DNA of 64,000 bases from assembly GCA_020632755.1 (NCBI GenBank), contig JACKEY010000011.1, forward strand, positions 122,300 through 186,299, written 5' to 3'. Source of the stretch: Alphaproteobacteria bacterium. GTDB lineage: Bacteria; Myxococcota_A; UBA796; UBA2385. The translations under genes were made by a program, and so were the position numbers. The notes under the pieces were generated by a model. It worked only from the letters and a program-made list of their open reading frames with translations, was not told the DNA's origin and searched no databases. This document shows positions 7,774-17,410 of this stretch, in pieces (within the stretch, counting starts at the first letter, position 1; the number at the start of each line of letters is the position of its first letter).

Positions 7774-9306
7774 TTGTCCCTCTCCACCACCATCAAGTCC
7801 ATCCAGGACATCATGCGCAAGGACGTGGGCGTCGATGGCGACGCCCAGCGCATCGGCCAGCTCGTCTGGCTCATCTTCCTGAAGATCTGGGACGACCGCG
7901 AGCAGGAGCTGGAGCTGATCGAGGACGACTTCCAGTCGCCCCTGGTCGATGTCACCTGGATGGAGAACGGTGACACCCGGACCGCCGCCGACCTCCGCTG
8001 GAGCGCCTGGGCGACGGACGAGGAGGGCATCACGGGCGACAAACTGCTCGCCTTCGCCGACGACACGCTCTTCCCCGCCCTGAAGGGCATGGAGGTGGGG
8101 CCGAAGGTGGACGGCGACGACGCCGAGGCCCAGGCCGCCCGAGCGCTCCGCAGCCGACGGCTGCTGATCCGCAGCGTCTTCGAGGACGCCTACCAGTACA
8201 TGAAGTCGGGCACGCTGCTCCGGCAGGTCATCAACAAGCTCGAAGCCGACATCGACTTCAACGACAGCAAGAGCCGCCACCTCTTCGGCGACATCTACGA
8301 GGGCATCCTGAAGGGGCTCCAGTCCGCCGGGAACGCGGGCGAGTACTACACGCCGCGCGCCGTCACCCAGTTCGCCGTGGACATGGTCGCGCCGAAGCTG
8401 GGGGAGACCGTCCTCGACCCCGCCTGTGGCACGGGCGGCTTCCTGGCCTGCGCCATCGAGAACGTCCGCAAGGAGCACGTCCAGAACCCCGAGCAGGAGG
8501 CCCAGCTCCAGGCGAGCATCCGGGGCGTCGAGAAGAAGCCGCTTCCGCACCTGCTGTGCGTCACCAACATGATCGTCCACGGCATCGACGTGCCGACCGG
8601 CATCGCCCACGACAACACGTTGTCCAGGCCGCTGCGCGACATCTCGATCCGCGACCGGGTGGACGTGATCGTGACCAACCCGCCCTTCGGCGGAATGGAA
8701 GAGGACGGCATCGAGAACAACTTCCCGTCCAGCTTCCGCACCCGCGAGACCGCCGACCTGTTCCTGGTGCTCATCGTCGAGATGCTGAAAGACGGGGGCC
8801 GGGCCGCCGTGGTCCTGCCGGACGGCACGCTCTTCGGTGAAGGCGTGAAGACTCGCATCAAGGAGCACCTGCTCCAGACCTGCGACCTACACACCATCGT
8901 CCGCCTGCCGAACGGCGTCTTCGCGCCCTACACCAGCATCAAGACCAACGTGCTCTTCTTCACGAAGGGCAGGCCCACCCGCGAGGTCTGGTACTACGAG
9001 CACCCCTACCCCGAGGGCTACAAGTCGTACTCGAAGACGAAGCCCATGCGGATCGAGGAGTTTGAGCCCGAGAAGGCGTGGTGGACCGACCGGAAGGAGA
9101 CCGAGCGCGCGTGGCGCGTGTCCATCGAGGACATCCGCGAGCGCGGCTACAACCTGGACATCAGCAACCCGAACGCACCCGAAGACACCCACGAGGACCC
9201 GGACGTGCTGCTGGGTCGGTACGAGAAGGAGAAGGCGGCGGCGGCGGCGCTGCGCGAGGAGCTGCGGCGGGTCCTGGCGACAGCGCTGGCGGGGGGCGCG
9301 GAGTGA
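7774..9306 (+). CDS. hsdM: Type I restriction-modification DNA methyltransferase (HsdM)
   Basis: A 510-residue N6-adenine methyltransferase subunit. The N-terminal helical HsdM domain (about 1-150, with RIGQLVWLIFLKIWDDRE) is followed by the catalytic domain with EYYTPRAVTQF, the SAM-binding DPACGTGGF at 215-223 and the catalytic NPPF at 302-305. With HsdS it methylates the recognition site; with HsdR it forms the restriction complex. The best start is a TTG with no competing ATG near the conserved N-terminus, 30 bases after the preceding gene. The stop overlaps hsdS as GTGA. Confidence 0.95.
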   Translation: MSLSTTIKSIQDIMRKDVGVDGDAQRIGQLVWLIFLKIWDDREQELELIEDDFQSPLVDVTWMENGDTRTAADLRWSAWATDEEGITGDKLLAFADDTLFPALKGMEVGPKVDGDDAEAQAARALRSRRLLIRSVFEDAYQYMKSGTLLRQVINKLEADIDFNDSKSRHLFGDIYEGILKGLQSAGNAGEYYTPRAVTQFAVDMVAPKLGETVLDPACGTGGFLACAIENVRKEHVQNPEQEAQLQASIRGVEKKPLPHLLCVTNMIVHGIDVPTGIAHDNTLSRPLRDISIRDRVDVIVTNPPFGGMEEDGIENNFPSSFRTRETADLFLVLIVEMLKDGGRAAVVLPDGTLFGEGVKTRIKEHLLQTCDLHTIVRLPNGVFAPYTSIKTNVLFFTKGRPTREVWYYEHPYPEGYKSYSKTKPMRIEEFEPEKAWWTDRKETERAWRVSIEDIRERGYNLDISNPNAPEDTHEDPDVLLGRYEKEKAAAAALREELRRVLATALAGGAE

Positions 9307-10955
9307 CCCCTCAGGACCTGATCGCAGCATTCGACACGCTGGCCGAGGCCCCGGACGGGGTGGCGCGGCTGCGGGAGCTGGTGCTCCAGCTCGCCGTGCG
9401 TGGGAAGTTGGTGCCGCAGGATGCGGGGGAAAAGCGGGCACCGATGGGGGCGTCCCAGCCCGAAGTGGATGAAGAGCCGTTCGAGCTTCCCGAGTCGTGG
9501 TCGTGGATGCGCCTGCCTGAGGTTGCCCGCTACGCGGTCGGAAAGACCCCCCCTACGAAGGACCCCCGCTTCTGGGCAGACAACCAGATTCCCTGGGTCA
9601 GCATCGGCGACATGCCCGACGGGGGGACCGTCGTTCAAACAGGCAGGACCGTCACCCAGACTGCGGCAACCGAGGTCTTCCGCAAGCCCCTGGTGCCTGC
9701 TGGAACCTTGCTGATGAGCTTCAAGCTCACCATTGGCAAGGTCGCCCTGCTGGGAGTGGACGCCTACCACAACGAGGCCATCATCTCGGTCCAGCCGAAG
9801 ACGCGCCTGATCATGCGCGACTTCCTGATCCGGGTTCTTCCCATGATGGCAAGAGGCGGAGAGTCGAAAGACGCGATCAAGGGCGCCACGCTCAACAGCA
9901 AGTCGCTCGCTCGCATCCTGGTGCCCACGCCACCCCTCGCCGAACAACACCGCATCATTGCGCGCGTCGATGAGCTGATGGGCCTGCTCGACCGCCTGGA
10001 GGCTGCCCGCACCGCCCGCGACAGCACGCGGGCCGCGGCACGAGACGCCGCGCTCGCCGCGCTCCGCGAGGCCGACACCCCAGAAGATGTCGAGGTCGCC
10101 TGGAACCGCTTCGCCGAGCGCATGGACGACCTGCTGTGCGACCCCGCCGACATCGACCCGCTGCGTCAGGCCGTGCTCCAGCTCGCCGTGCGCGGGAAGC
10201 TGGTGCCGCAGGACCCGGAGGATGAGCCTGCGAGTGTGCTGCTGGAGCGAGTGGCGGCGGAGAAGGCGCGGCTGGTGAGGGAGGACACCGGCCGGAGGCC
10301 GAAGGCTCTTCCACCCTGGGACCGGGGTGATGTCCCGTTTGTCGCCCCGAGCGGATGGAGCTGGGTCCGTTTCGAGGACATCTGCACGATTGGCAGCGGC
10401 GTAACGAAGGGCCGCAAACTCGCAGGCCGACAAGTGAGGGAGTTTCCATACCTCCGGGTGGCCAACGTGCAGGCTGGGGCGCTGAACCTCGAAGTCATCA
10501 AGAGCATCGCCATCCCGCCTGAGGAGTACGACGGCTATTCCCTGGTCGAAGGCGACGTGTTGCTCACCGAGGGCGGCGACTGGGACAAGCTCGGGCGGTC
10601 AGCCATCTGGCACGAGGAGATCCCGCTCTGCATCCACCAGAATCACGTGTTCCGAGCGCGGTCGGTTCGCAGGGCGGACGTGCTGCCTCGCTGGATGTCG
10701 ATGTTCACCAACTCGCCCATGGGCAGGGACTACTTCCAGTCCTGCTCGAAGCAGACGACGAACCTCGCATCCATCAACAAAACGCAGCTTCGAGCTTGCC
10801 CATTCCCGGTCCCTCCATCAGCCGAACAGCGCCGCATCGTCGCCCGCGTCGATGAGTTGACGGGCCTGCTCGACCGCCTCGAAGCCAGTCTCATTGTCGC
10901 CCATACCACCCACGGCTCCTTCGCAGGTGCCGCTGTTCACCACCTCGATACGTAG
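9303..10955 (+). CDS. hsdS: Type I restriction-modification specificity subunit (HsdS)
   Basis: A 550-residue specificity subunit with two target-recognition domains. Each half begins with a near-identical segment ending VLQLAVRGKLVPQD (about residues 24-40 and 286-303) and ends with a helical spacer EQ(H/R)RI(I/V)ARVDEL (about 214 and 507). These conserved regions are the usual coiled-coil spacers that hold the two half-sites apart. The GTG start overlaps the hsdM stop. The two target domains differ (PESWSWMRLPEVARY versus PSGWSWVRFEDICTI), so the site should be bipartite and asymmetric. The protein looks full-length and in frame. Confidence 0.95.
   Translation: MTPQDLIAAFDTLAEAPDGVARLRELVLQLAVRGKLVPQDAGEKRAPMGASQPEVDEEPFELPESWSWMRLPEVARYAVGKTPPTKDPRFWADNQIPWVSIGDMPDGGTVVQTGRTVTQTAATEVFRKPLVPAGTLLMSFKLTIGKVALLGVDAYHNEAIISVQPKTRLIMRDFLIRVLPMMARGGESKDAIKGATLNSKSLARILVPTPPLAEQHRIIARVDELMGLLDRLEAARTARDSTRAAARDAALAALREADTPEDVEVAWNRFAERMDDLLCDPADIDPLRQAVLQLAVRGKLVPQDPEDEPASVLLERVAAEKARLVREDTGRRPKALPPWDRGDVPFVAPSGWSWVRFEDICTIGSGVTKGRKLAGRQVREFPYLRVANVQAGALNLEVIKSIAIPPEEYDGYSLVEGDVLLTEGGDWDKLGRSAIWHEEIPLCIHQNHVFRARSVRRADVLPRWMSMFTNSPMGRDYFQSCSKQTTNLASINKTQLRACPFPVPPSAEQRRIVARVDELTGLLDRLEASLIVAHTTHGSFAGAAVHHLDT
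9381..10884 (+). repeat. Two pairs of direct repeats inside hsdS
   Basis: The pair at 9381-9421 and 10173-10213 matches at 39 of 41 bases, including a 20-base identical stretch GTGCTCCAGCTCGCCGTGCG. The second pair, 9939-10002 and 10821-10884, encodes the helical spacer and is also closely matched. They flank the target-recognition domains, so homologous recombination between them, or with another hsdS copy, could delete or swap a domain. Confidence 0.8.
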
Positions 10956-10964
10956 GAGACAATC

Positions 10965-11582
10965 ATGAAGGCGTTCAAGTTCCGGGCCGAGAGTCAAGTC
11001 GCTTTCGCGCTCGATATCATCCTGAATAGACAGCTGTTCTGCGCTGATTGGCGCACCTTGAACGACCCTGTCGAGGGCGTCTTCTCGTACTCGTACGGCC
11101 CCGGTGACGACAAGGACGCGGTGGAGGAGGCCGTGGATGCGATCACGGCAGGCAAGAGCGGTCTGAAAGTCTGCTCACTGTCGAAGACGTTCGACTCGCA
11201 CCTCTTGTGGGCGCACTACGCGAGCGGTTTCTCGGGGATGGCGATTGAGGTCGAGTTGCCCGACGACGATCGCGTGCGCGAGGTGGTGTACCGAGGCGTG
11301 TTCGCGCACCTCTCGACGCCCGTGCTGGGCGACGCGGACGCAATGGCGAAGGACGTGCTTTCATCGAAGTATGACGCCTGGGCCTACGAGCAGGAGGTCC
11401 GTGTCCTTCAGCGTGATCCCGTCTTCAAGTTGAGTGGACCGGTGACGCGTTTGATCGTCGGGCACCGCATGAACCCTGCGCTAGTCAAGGGCCTATCGTT
11501 GATCTGTAAGGCTGAGGGCATCGAGATGTTCCGAACGGGAATCGGTGACGAAGGGATCGACGCGGACTGGCTCGACTTGTAG
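10965..11582 (+). CDS. DUF2971-like protein at the end of the restriction operon
   Basis: A 205-residue protein that fits the DUF2971 pattern: an early NDPVEG stretch following a beta-rich start, a central KVCSLSKTFDSHLLWAHYA with GFSGMAIEVE, and a later EQEVRVL. The family is widespread in accessory regions, often next to restriction or abortive-infection genes, and has no agreed biochemical activity. It begins 9 bases after hsdS, so it belongs to the same transcript. GC content is visibly lower than in the chromosomal genes that follow, placing the right edge of the island at about 11.6 kb. Confidence 0.75.
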   Translation: MKAFKFRAESQVAFALDIILNRQLFCADWRTLNDPVEGVFSYSYGPGDDKDAVEEAVDAITAGKSGLKVCSLSKTFDSHLLWAHYASGFSGMAIEVELPDDDRVREVVYRGVFAHLSTPVLGDADAMAKDVLSSKYDAWAYEQEVRVLQRDPVFKLSGPVTRLIVGHRMNPALVKGLSLICKAEGIEMFRTGIGDEGIDADWLDL

Positions 11583-11762
11583 CTGTCACCTCCGCCGAAT
11601 CTCCACGACGTCTACGCCTCCCCACCCCGGCCTGAACCGACCCCAGCCGACACCACCCGACTCTCGATTGCCTCCCAGATTGTCGCCATGACCTGCAATA
11701 TCGGCCGTTCCACGGGTATCTCGCCCTCCCCGAAAACAGGCTTCGACTCCCGCCCCCCCCCC

Positions 11763-12611
11763 TCACCGCCTCCCCGCAAACACCGCAAAGTCCTTGCTCC
11801 CCTTCCCCGCGGCGATCCCCGCGTCCATCGCATCCGCCACGCCCGGCAGCACGGACAGACCCTCGGGGCCGCCGGCGGCTTCGATCATCAGGCGGACGTC
11901 CTTGCGGGCCATGGTGAGCTCGAAGCTGGCGTCCATCTGTTCGGCGTTGGCGACGCGCTTGCCGATGAAGCCCAGGGCGCCGCCGGCGCGGAAGACGTCG
12001 AACAGGGCCAGGACCTGGTCGGGGTCGAGATCGTGCTGGGCGCCGATGGTGAACAGATCGCCCATGATGCCGGCCATGCCGACCAGCATGCCGTTGCCGT
12101 TGAGCTTGTGGACGGCGGCCAGGTCGGGGCGCTCGCCGACGTGCCAGACCTTGCCGGTCATGGTGGACAGTGCGGGGGTCAGGGCGTCGGCGTCGGCCTG
12201 GGACGCCGCCAGGAGCATGAGCCCGGTGGCGCCGCGGCTGTCGCGGGGGGACATGAAGACGGGGGCGTGCACGTAGCGGACGCCGTCGGCGCGCAGGCGG
12301 GCGGTGCGCGCGGCGGTGGCGGCGGGCAGGCAGGTGCTGTGGTCGACGACCCAGGTGTCGGGCGACAGGCCCGCGCGGGCGGCGGCGACGACCTGTTCGA
12401 CGACGGCGTCGTCGGTCAGGACGAGGTGGACGCGATCGGCGCCGGCCACGGCGGCGGCGGGGTCGTCGAAGGCCTGGGCGCCGGCTTCGACCAGGGGGGC
12501 GGTCTTGGCGGCGGTGCGGTTCCACACGTGCACGGTGTGGCCCTGGTCGAGCAGCTGGAGGGCGAAGCCTGCACCGAGCAGGCCGGTGCCGAGGACGGCG
12601 ATGGTGGACAT
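11763..12611 (-). CDS. NAD(P)-dependent beta-hydroxyacid dehydrogenase family oxidoreductase
   Basis: A 282-residue enzyme of the 3-hydroxyisobutyrate/6-phosphogluconate dehydrogenase family. The dinucleotide-binding loop is VLGTGLLGAGFA at residues 5-16. The substrate-binding DHST region is followed by the family segment VHAPVFMSPRDS, and the catalytic lysine lies in HKLNGNGMLVGM. These enzymes oxidise short beta-hydroxyacids or reduce the corresponding semialdehydes in the cytoplasm; the substrate cannot be told here. GGAG precedes the ATG by a few bases. It converges on the restriction island across about 180 bases without a recognisable feature. Confidence 0.88.
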   Translation of the reverse strand: MSTIAVLGTGLLGAGFALQLLDQGHTVHVWNRTAAKTAPLVEAGAQAFDDPAAAVAGADRVHLVLTDDAVVEQVVAAARAGLSPDTWVVDHSTCLPAATAARTARLRADGVRYVHAPVFMSPRDSRGATGLMLLAASQADADALTPALSTMTGKVWHVGERPDLAAVHKLNGNGMLVGMAGIMGDLFTIGAQHDLDPDQVLALFDVFRAGGALGFIGKRVANAEQMDASFELTMARKDVRLMIEAAGGPEGLSVLPGVADAMDAGIAAGKGSKDFAVFAGRR

Positions 12612-12700
12612 GGGGGCTCCGGGGTGGGGGAGAGACGTAGCCCCTCGGCGCCCCCGCGCCTCGCGCCGGATTCGCGGCGGTGGGTCGTGGCCCGGGCTGC

Positions 12701-12706
12701 TACGCT
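12701..12706 (+). promoter_or_regulatory. -10-like hexamer TACGCT
   Basis: TACGCT lies 18 bases upstream of the GTG start of the lipoprotein gene, with GGAG between them. It matches the TANNNT hexamers found in front of many starts in this window; no -35 is recognisable. Confidence 0.45.
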
Positions 12707-12724
12707 GCAACGCCCGGAGTCCCC

Positions 12725-13288
12725 GTGCTCGCCTTCCTGCTGCTCGGCGCCTGCTACCCGGTCCCCGACGGCAAGCCCGACGGGGACAGCGGGGACGTGT
12801 CGACGGACGACGGTGGGGTGGACGGCGGCACGGACAGCGGCAAGGAACCGGTGCAGTACCTGCGCTTCTTCCGCGAGGGCAACGCGGCCATCGTGCCCGG
12901 CGAGAGCTGGACGGGGACGGAGCGGCTGTGGTGGTACACGGACGACCGGACGGTGGACTGCGGCTGGAGCGTGACGGTCGCGGCCATCGGCCCGGTCGAC
13001 CACTGCCCGCAGTGCGACTGGGCCTTCGACGTGGTGATGTCGGCCCCGGTCCAGGACGCGGACGTGGGCTGCGACCAGACGGGCGCGTCGGCCGACGCCT
13101 TCGAGGGCCGGCACTACGGCTATGGCTTCGAGCCGGACGGCAGCCTGCCGCCCCTGGACTACACGGTGGACGTGCTGCACGTGTCGCTGGACCCGGACAA
13201 CCCGGACGCGCAGTGGAACCCGGTCGGCGAGCTGTGGGGCGGCGGCCCCTACGAGTACTACTGGCGGCGGGTCGACACGCCGCTGTGA
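12725..13288 (+). CDS. Lipoprotein of unknown function
   Basis: The GTG start follows a GGAG ribosome site and gives a very short lipoprotein signal, VLAFLLLGAC, of the kind seen repeatedly in this window. After the lipidated Cys comes an Asp/Gly/Ser/Thr linker (DGDSGDVSTDDGGVDGGTDSG) that would hold the domain away from the membrane. The globular part (about residues 45-187) has four or more cysteines (DCGWS, DHCPQCDWAF, VGCDQT) and many Trp/Tyr residues; no family is recognised. A longer start at 12680 would add a charged segment and is less likely. The stop abuts the convergent gene's stop, TGA next to TCA. Confidence 0.72.
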   Translation: MLAFLLLGACYPVPDGKPDGDSGDVSTDDGGVDGGTDSGKEPVQYLRFFREGNAAIVPGESWTGTERLWWYTDDRTVDCGWSVTVAAIGPVDHCPQCDWAFDVVMSAPVQDADVGCDQTGASADAFEGRHYGYGFEPDGSLPPLDYTVDVLHVSLDPDNPDAQWNPVGELWGGGPYEYYWRRVDTPL

Positions 13289-13444
13289 TCAGCCCTGGCG
13301 CTCCACCAGCTCGGCGACCCACCGGGGCACGAAGGGGGACGTGCAGCCCTTGCTGACCGGGTCGTCGCGGAACATGCCGAGCGCTTCGCCCCGCGACTCA
13401 AGCTCGGCCATCAGGGTCTCGACGGTCGCGCCGTCCTTGCTCAC
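13289..13444 (-). CDS. 51-residue peptide coupled to the GCS2 ligase gene
   Basis: This short frame begins with GTG in a GTGA overlap with the end of the upstream GCS2-type ligase gene, so it is likely translated by coupling. The product starts VSKDGATVETLMAEL and ends PRWVAELVERQG, with a single Cys in DDPVSKGCTSPFVPR. It has an acidic helical first half and a Pro/Cys-containing second half. No family is recognised. It might be a small partner or a modification substrate of the ligase, but that is conjecture; a chance frame is the alternative. Confidence 0.5.
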   Translation of the reverse strand: MSKDGATVETLMAELESRGEALGMFRDDPVSKGCTSPFVPRWVAELVERQG

Positions 13445-14802
13445 CCGGCAATCCGCGCCGCGGCCACCAGTCCGTCGACGCCGTCCTCCTCGAAGGCCGC
13501 GAGCGCCCGCTGGGCGGGGTTCTGGCGGGTCTCCAGGCGGTGGCGGGCAGGGCGCAGCAGCTCCTCCTCGCCCCGGCCACGGTCGGCCAGGGCCTGCTCG
13601 CAGCGGGTCAGGACGGCGTCGTAGAGCCCCTCGACCGGTTCCGGCGCGGCCAGGCCCTCGCGCAGGACCCGGTGGTGCCAGGCGCGCATGGTGGGCCAGG
13701 CGTGGGCGCCCAGGCAGTCGTCGAACCAGGCCTGGATCTCGGCGCCGGCGGCGACCATGGCGACACCCAGGGCGGACGCGGCCATGTGGTGGCTGCGACC
13801 CGAACAGTCGGGCTCTGTCCACGGTTGCTGGCAGGCCGCCCGCATCTCGAGGGTGCCGTGGTTGGACCGGGCGCGGGCACTGTTCCAGATGTAGTGTTCG
13901 TGCAGCAGGAAGGCGGTGAACGGATCCTGGCGGCCGCTCTGCTGCCAGGTCTGTCCGTGCTGTTCCAGCCACGACGTGAACGGACCGTCGGCGATGACGT
14001 GGTGGTCCTGGCCGTCGATGTGGCGGATCTCCATCAGGCAGGGGTGCCGGGCCAGGTCTTCGACCAGCGCGGGCAGATCGGCCAGCCGGTCGCGGGTCAT
14101 GCCGTGGCGGTGGTCGCCGGCGTGGATCTCGCCCATCTTGCCTTCGCGGCTGGACATGAAGCCGCTGGGCAGCCCGCCGAACACGGGACTGTTCGCGCAC
14201 AGGCCGACGGTGACGGGGGCCAGCATGTTGGCGATGTTGGACAGGGGCACGACCTCGTCCCGCGCGATGCTGGCGTGCACCTGGTCGCTGGCGGTCAGGG
14301 TGAACCACAGCCAGGGGTCGCCGATGCTGGCCAGCAGCACGCCGTAGCGGACCTTGGGAAGCATGAAGCGGCCGGTGGCGGGGGTCAGCGGCTGGATGCC
14401 GTAGCCCAGCACCGAGAAGCCCAGCGCCCGGCAGGCCCGCAGCAGGATGGCCATGGCGAATTCGTGGTCTTCGGCGATCTGCCACAGATCCTGGCGCGGC
14501 CCGGTCAGCACCTCGATGGTGCCGCGGCCGACTTCCGAGAAGTAGGTGAACCGCTCGCCGACCAGGGCGACGATGAGATCGCCTTCTTTCTTGAGGGCGA
14601 GGTCGATGCCCTGCTGGGCGCAGAGATCGCGCAGCGGGGCCCACAGGGCGGCGACCTCGGCGGCGGTGCCGTCGCTCATGACGACCGGGTACTCGGCTTC
14701 TCGGCCGACGGTCCGCCAGCCGGCGGGGCCCTCGCGGAAGCCGGAGGAGAACCGGGCGGTGATGTCGTCGAGCAGGGCCTGGACGTGCGCGGGGCGGGTC
14801 AT
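13441..14802 (-). CDS. GCS2-family glutamate-cysteine ligase-like enzyme
   Basis: A 453-residue carboxylate-amine ligase of the GCS2 superfamily (glutamine-synthetase fold). Visible hallmarks are VGREAEYPVV near residue 33, FTYFSEVGRGTIEVLTGP, a central EHYIWNSARARSNHGTLEMR and repeated acidic and His residues for Mg-ATP. Members join an amino group to the gamma-carboxyl of glutamate or a related acid; glutathione or ergothioneine precursors are typical products, but a novel amide is equally possible. It lies 9 bases downstream of a HAD phosphatase gene and overlaps the small peptide gene after it. Confidence 0.82.
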   Translation of the reverse strand: MTRPAHVQALLDDITARFSSGFREGPAGWRTVGREAEYPVVMSDGTAAEVAALWAPLRDLCAQQGIDLALKKEGDLIVALVGERFTYFSEVGRGTIEVLTGPRQDLWQIAEDHEFAMAILLRACRALGFSVLGYGIQPLTPATGRFMLPKVRYGVLLASIGDPWLWFTLTASDQVHASIARDEVVPLSNIANMLAPVTVGLCANSPVFGGLPSGFMSSREGKMGEIHAGDHRHGMTRDRLADLPALVEDLARHPCLMEIRHIDGQDHHVIADGPFTSWLEQHGQTWQQSGRQDPFTAFLLHEHYIWNSARARSNHGTLEMRAACQQPWTEPDCSGRSHHMAASALGVAMVAAGAEIQAWFDDCLGAHAWPTMRAWHHRVLREGLAAPEPVEGLYDAVLTRCEQALADRGRGEEELLRPARHRLETRQNPAQRALAAFEEDGVDGLVAAARIAG

Positions 14803-14811
14803 GGCGGGGTC

Positions 14812-15558
14812 CTAGAGCGCGGCGAGGAGGTCGGGGAGCTGCGCCGGATCGCTGCAGATGGCCTCGGCGCGGGTGCTGGCGCTGCCGCGGTCGACGACGG
14901 CCGTGTAGAAGACGGCCTTCATGCCGACGCCGTGCGGGCCGCCGACGTCGTTGTACTCGCGGTCCCCGACGTGGGCCATCTGGGGGAACTGGGCGTCGAG
15001 GTCGGACCGGGCCTTGAGGAAGACCTTGGCGTCCGGCTTGCTGGCGCCGGCTTCGTCGCTGAACACGAAGCTCTCGAAGTACTGCTTCAGGCCGTTCTTC
15101 TCCATCATGTCCCGCAGGTCGGCGCCGGGGGTGACGATGGCGTCGCTGACGATGCCCAGCCGGTAGCGCCCGGCCAGGATGTCCAGGGCGGCGTGGATGC
15201 CGGGCACCGGCTGGGGGGCGATGTCGACCTCCATCCGGGAGAACTGGTGGATGACCCGGGCCCAGCCGGGCGGGCGGCCGATGCCCAGGTGGTCCAGGCC
15301 GACCTGCAGGCGGTCGGCGATGTGTGGGGTGCGGTGCTCGACCTTCCAGGCGTGGCGGAAGGTGTCCTGGAGGTGGTCCCAGGCCGCCGAGATGGTCGCG
15401 GTGTCCAGCCCGGGGTGGGCGGCGGACACGGCGTCGCAGAACAGGGCCTTGCGGGCGACGGCCTTGGTCGGCAGGCCGCGGGCGGCGCGCTCGACCTCGT
15501 CGCTGTCGTCGATGACGAGGGTGTCCCACAGGTCGAAGGTGACGGCGGTCAGGGACAT
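14812..15558 (-). CDS. HAD-superfamily hydrolase
   Basis: A 248-residue haloacid-dehalogenase-type phosphatase. Motif I is FDLWDTLV (nucleophile Asp9), motif II lies in IVSDAIV, the lysine of motif III in ASKPD and motif IV in GDREYND; the helical cap is inserted after motif I (about residues 20-95). These enzymes hydrolyse small phosphate esters. The ATG has a GGAGCCGCC ribosome site. It is first in an apparent three-gene unit with the GCS2 ligase and the 51-residue peptide, so it may act on a precursor or product of that ligase. Confidence 0.87.
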   Translation of the reverse strand: MSLTAVTFDLWDTLVIDDSDEVERAARGLPTKAVARKALFCDAVSAAHPGLDTATISAAWDHLQDTFRHAWKVEHRTPHIADRLQVGLDHLGIGRPPGWARVIHQFSRMEVDIAPQPVPGIHAALDILAGRYRLGIVSDAIVTPGADLRDMMEKNGLKQYFESFVFSDEAGASKPDAKVFLKARSDLDAQFPQMAHVGDREYNDVGGPHGVGMKAVFYTAVVDRGSASTRAEAICSDPAQLPDLLAAL

Positions 15559-15583
15559 GGCGGCTCCTTGGAGAGTGGGAGGG

Positions 15584-15589
15584 AGCCTA
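15584..15589 (-). promoter_or_regulatory. -10-like hexamer TAGGCT
   Basis: On the minus strand TAGGCT stands 25 bases before the start of the HAD gene, followed by a GGAG site. The same hexamer precedes the alpha-oxoamine synthase gene. Confidence 0.4.
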
Positions 15590-15640
15590 TTGCGTGCGCG
15601 GGGAAAGGGGGGCGCCGCCCGGGCCCGGGCGCCTCGCCGC

Positions 15641-17406
<1,766 letters not shown>

Positions 17407-17410
<4 letters not shown>

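Noticed and set aside
1..11762. Attachment-site repeats bounding the defence island
   Set aside because: I compared the sequence around 600-700 and 11583-11762 by eye and saw no matching direct repeat or tRNA end; a computed repeat search could still find a short one.
11583..11762. Gene in the spacer after the restriction island
   Set aside because: No frame with a start, ribosome site and protein-like composition was seen; it appears to be a plain convergent spacer.
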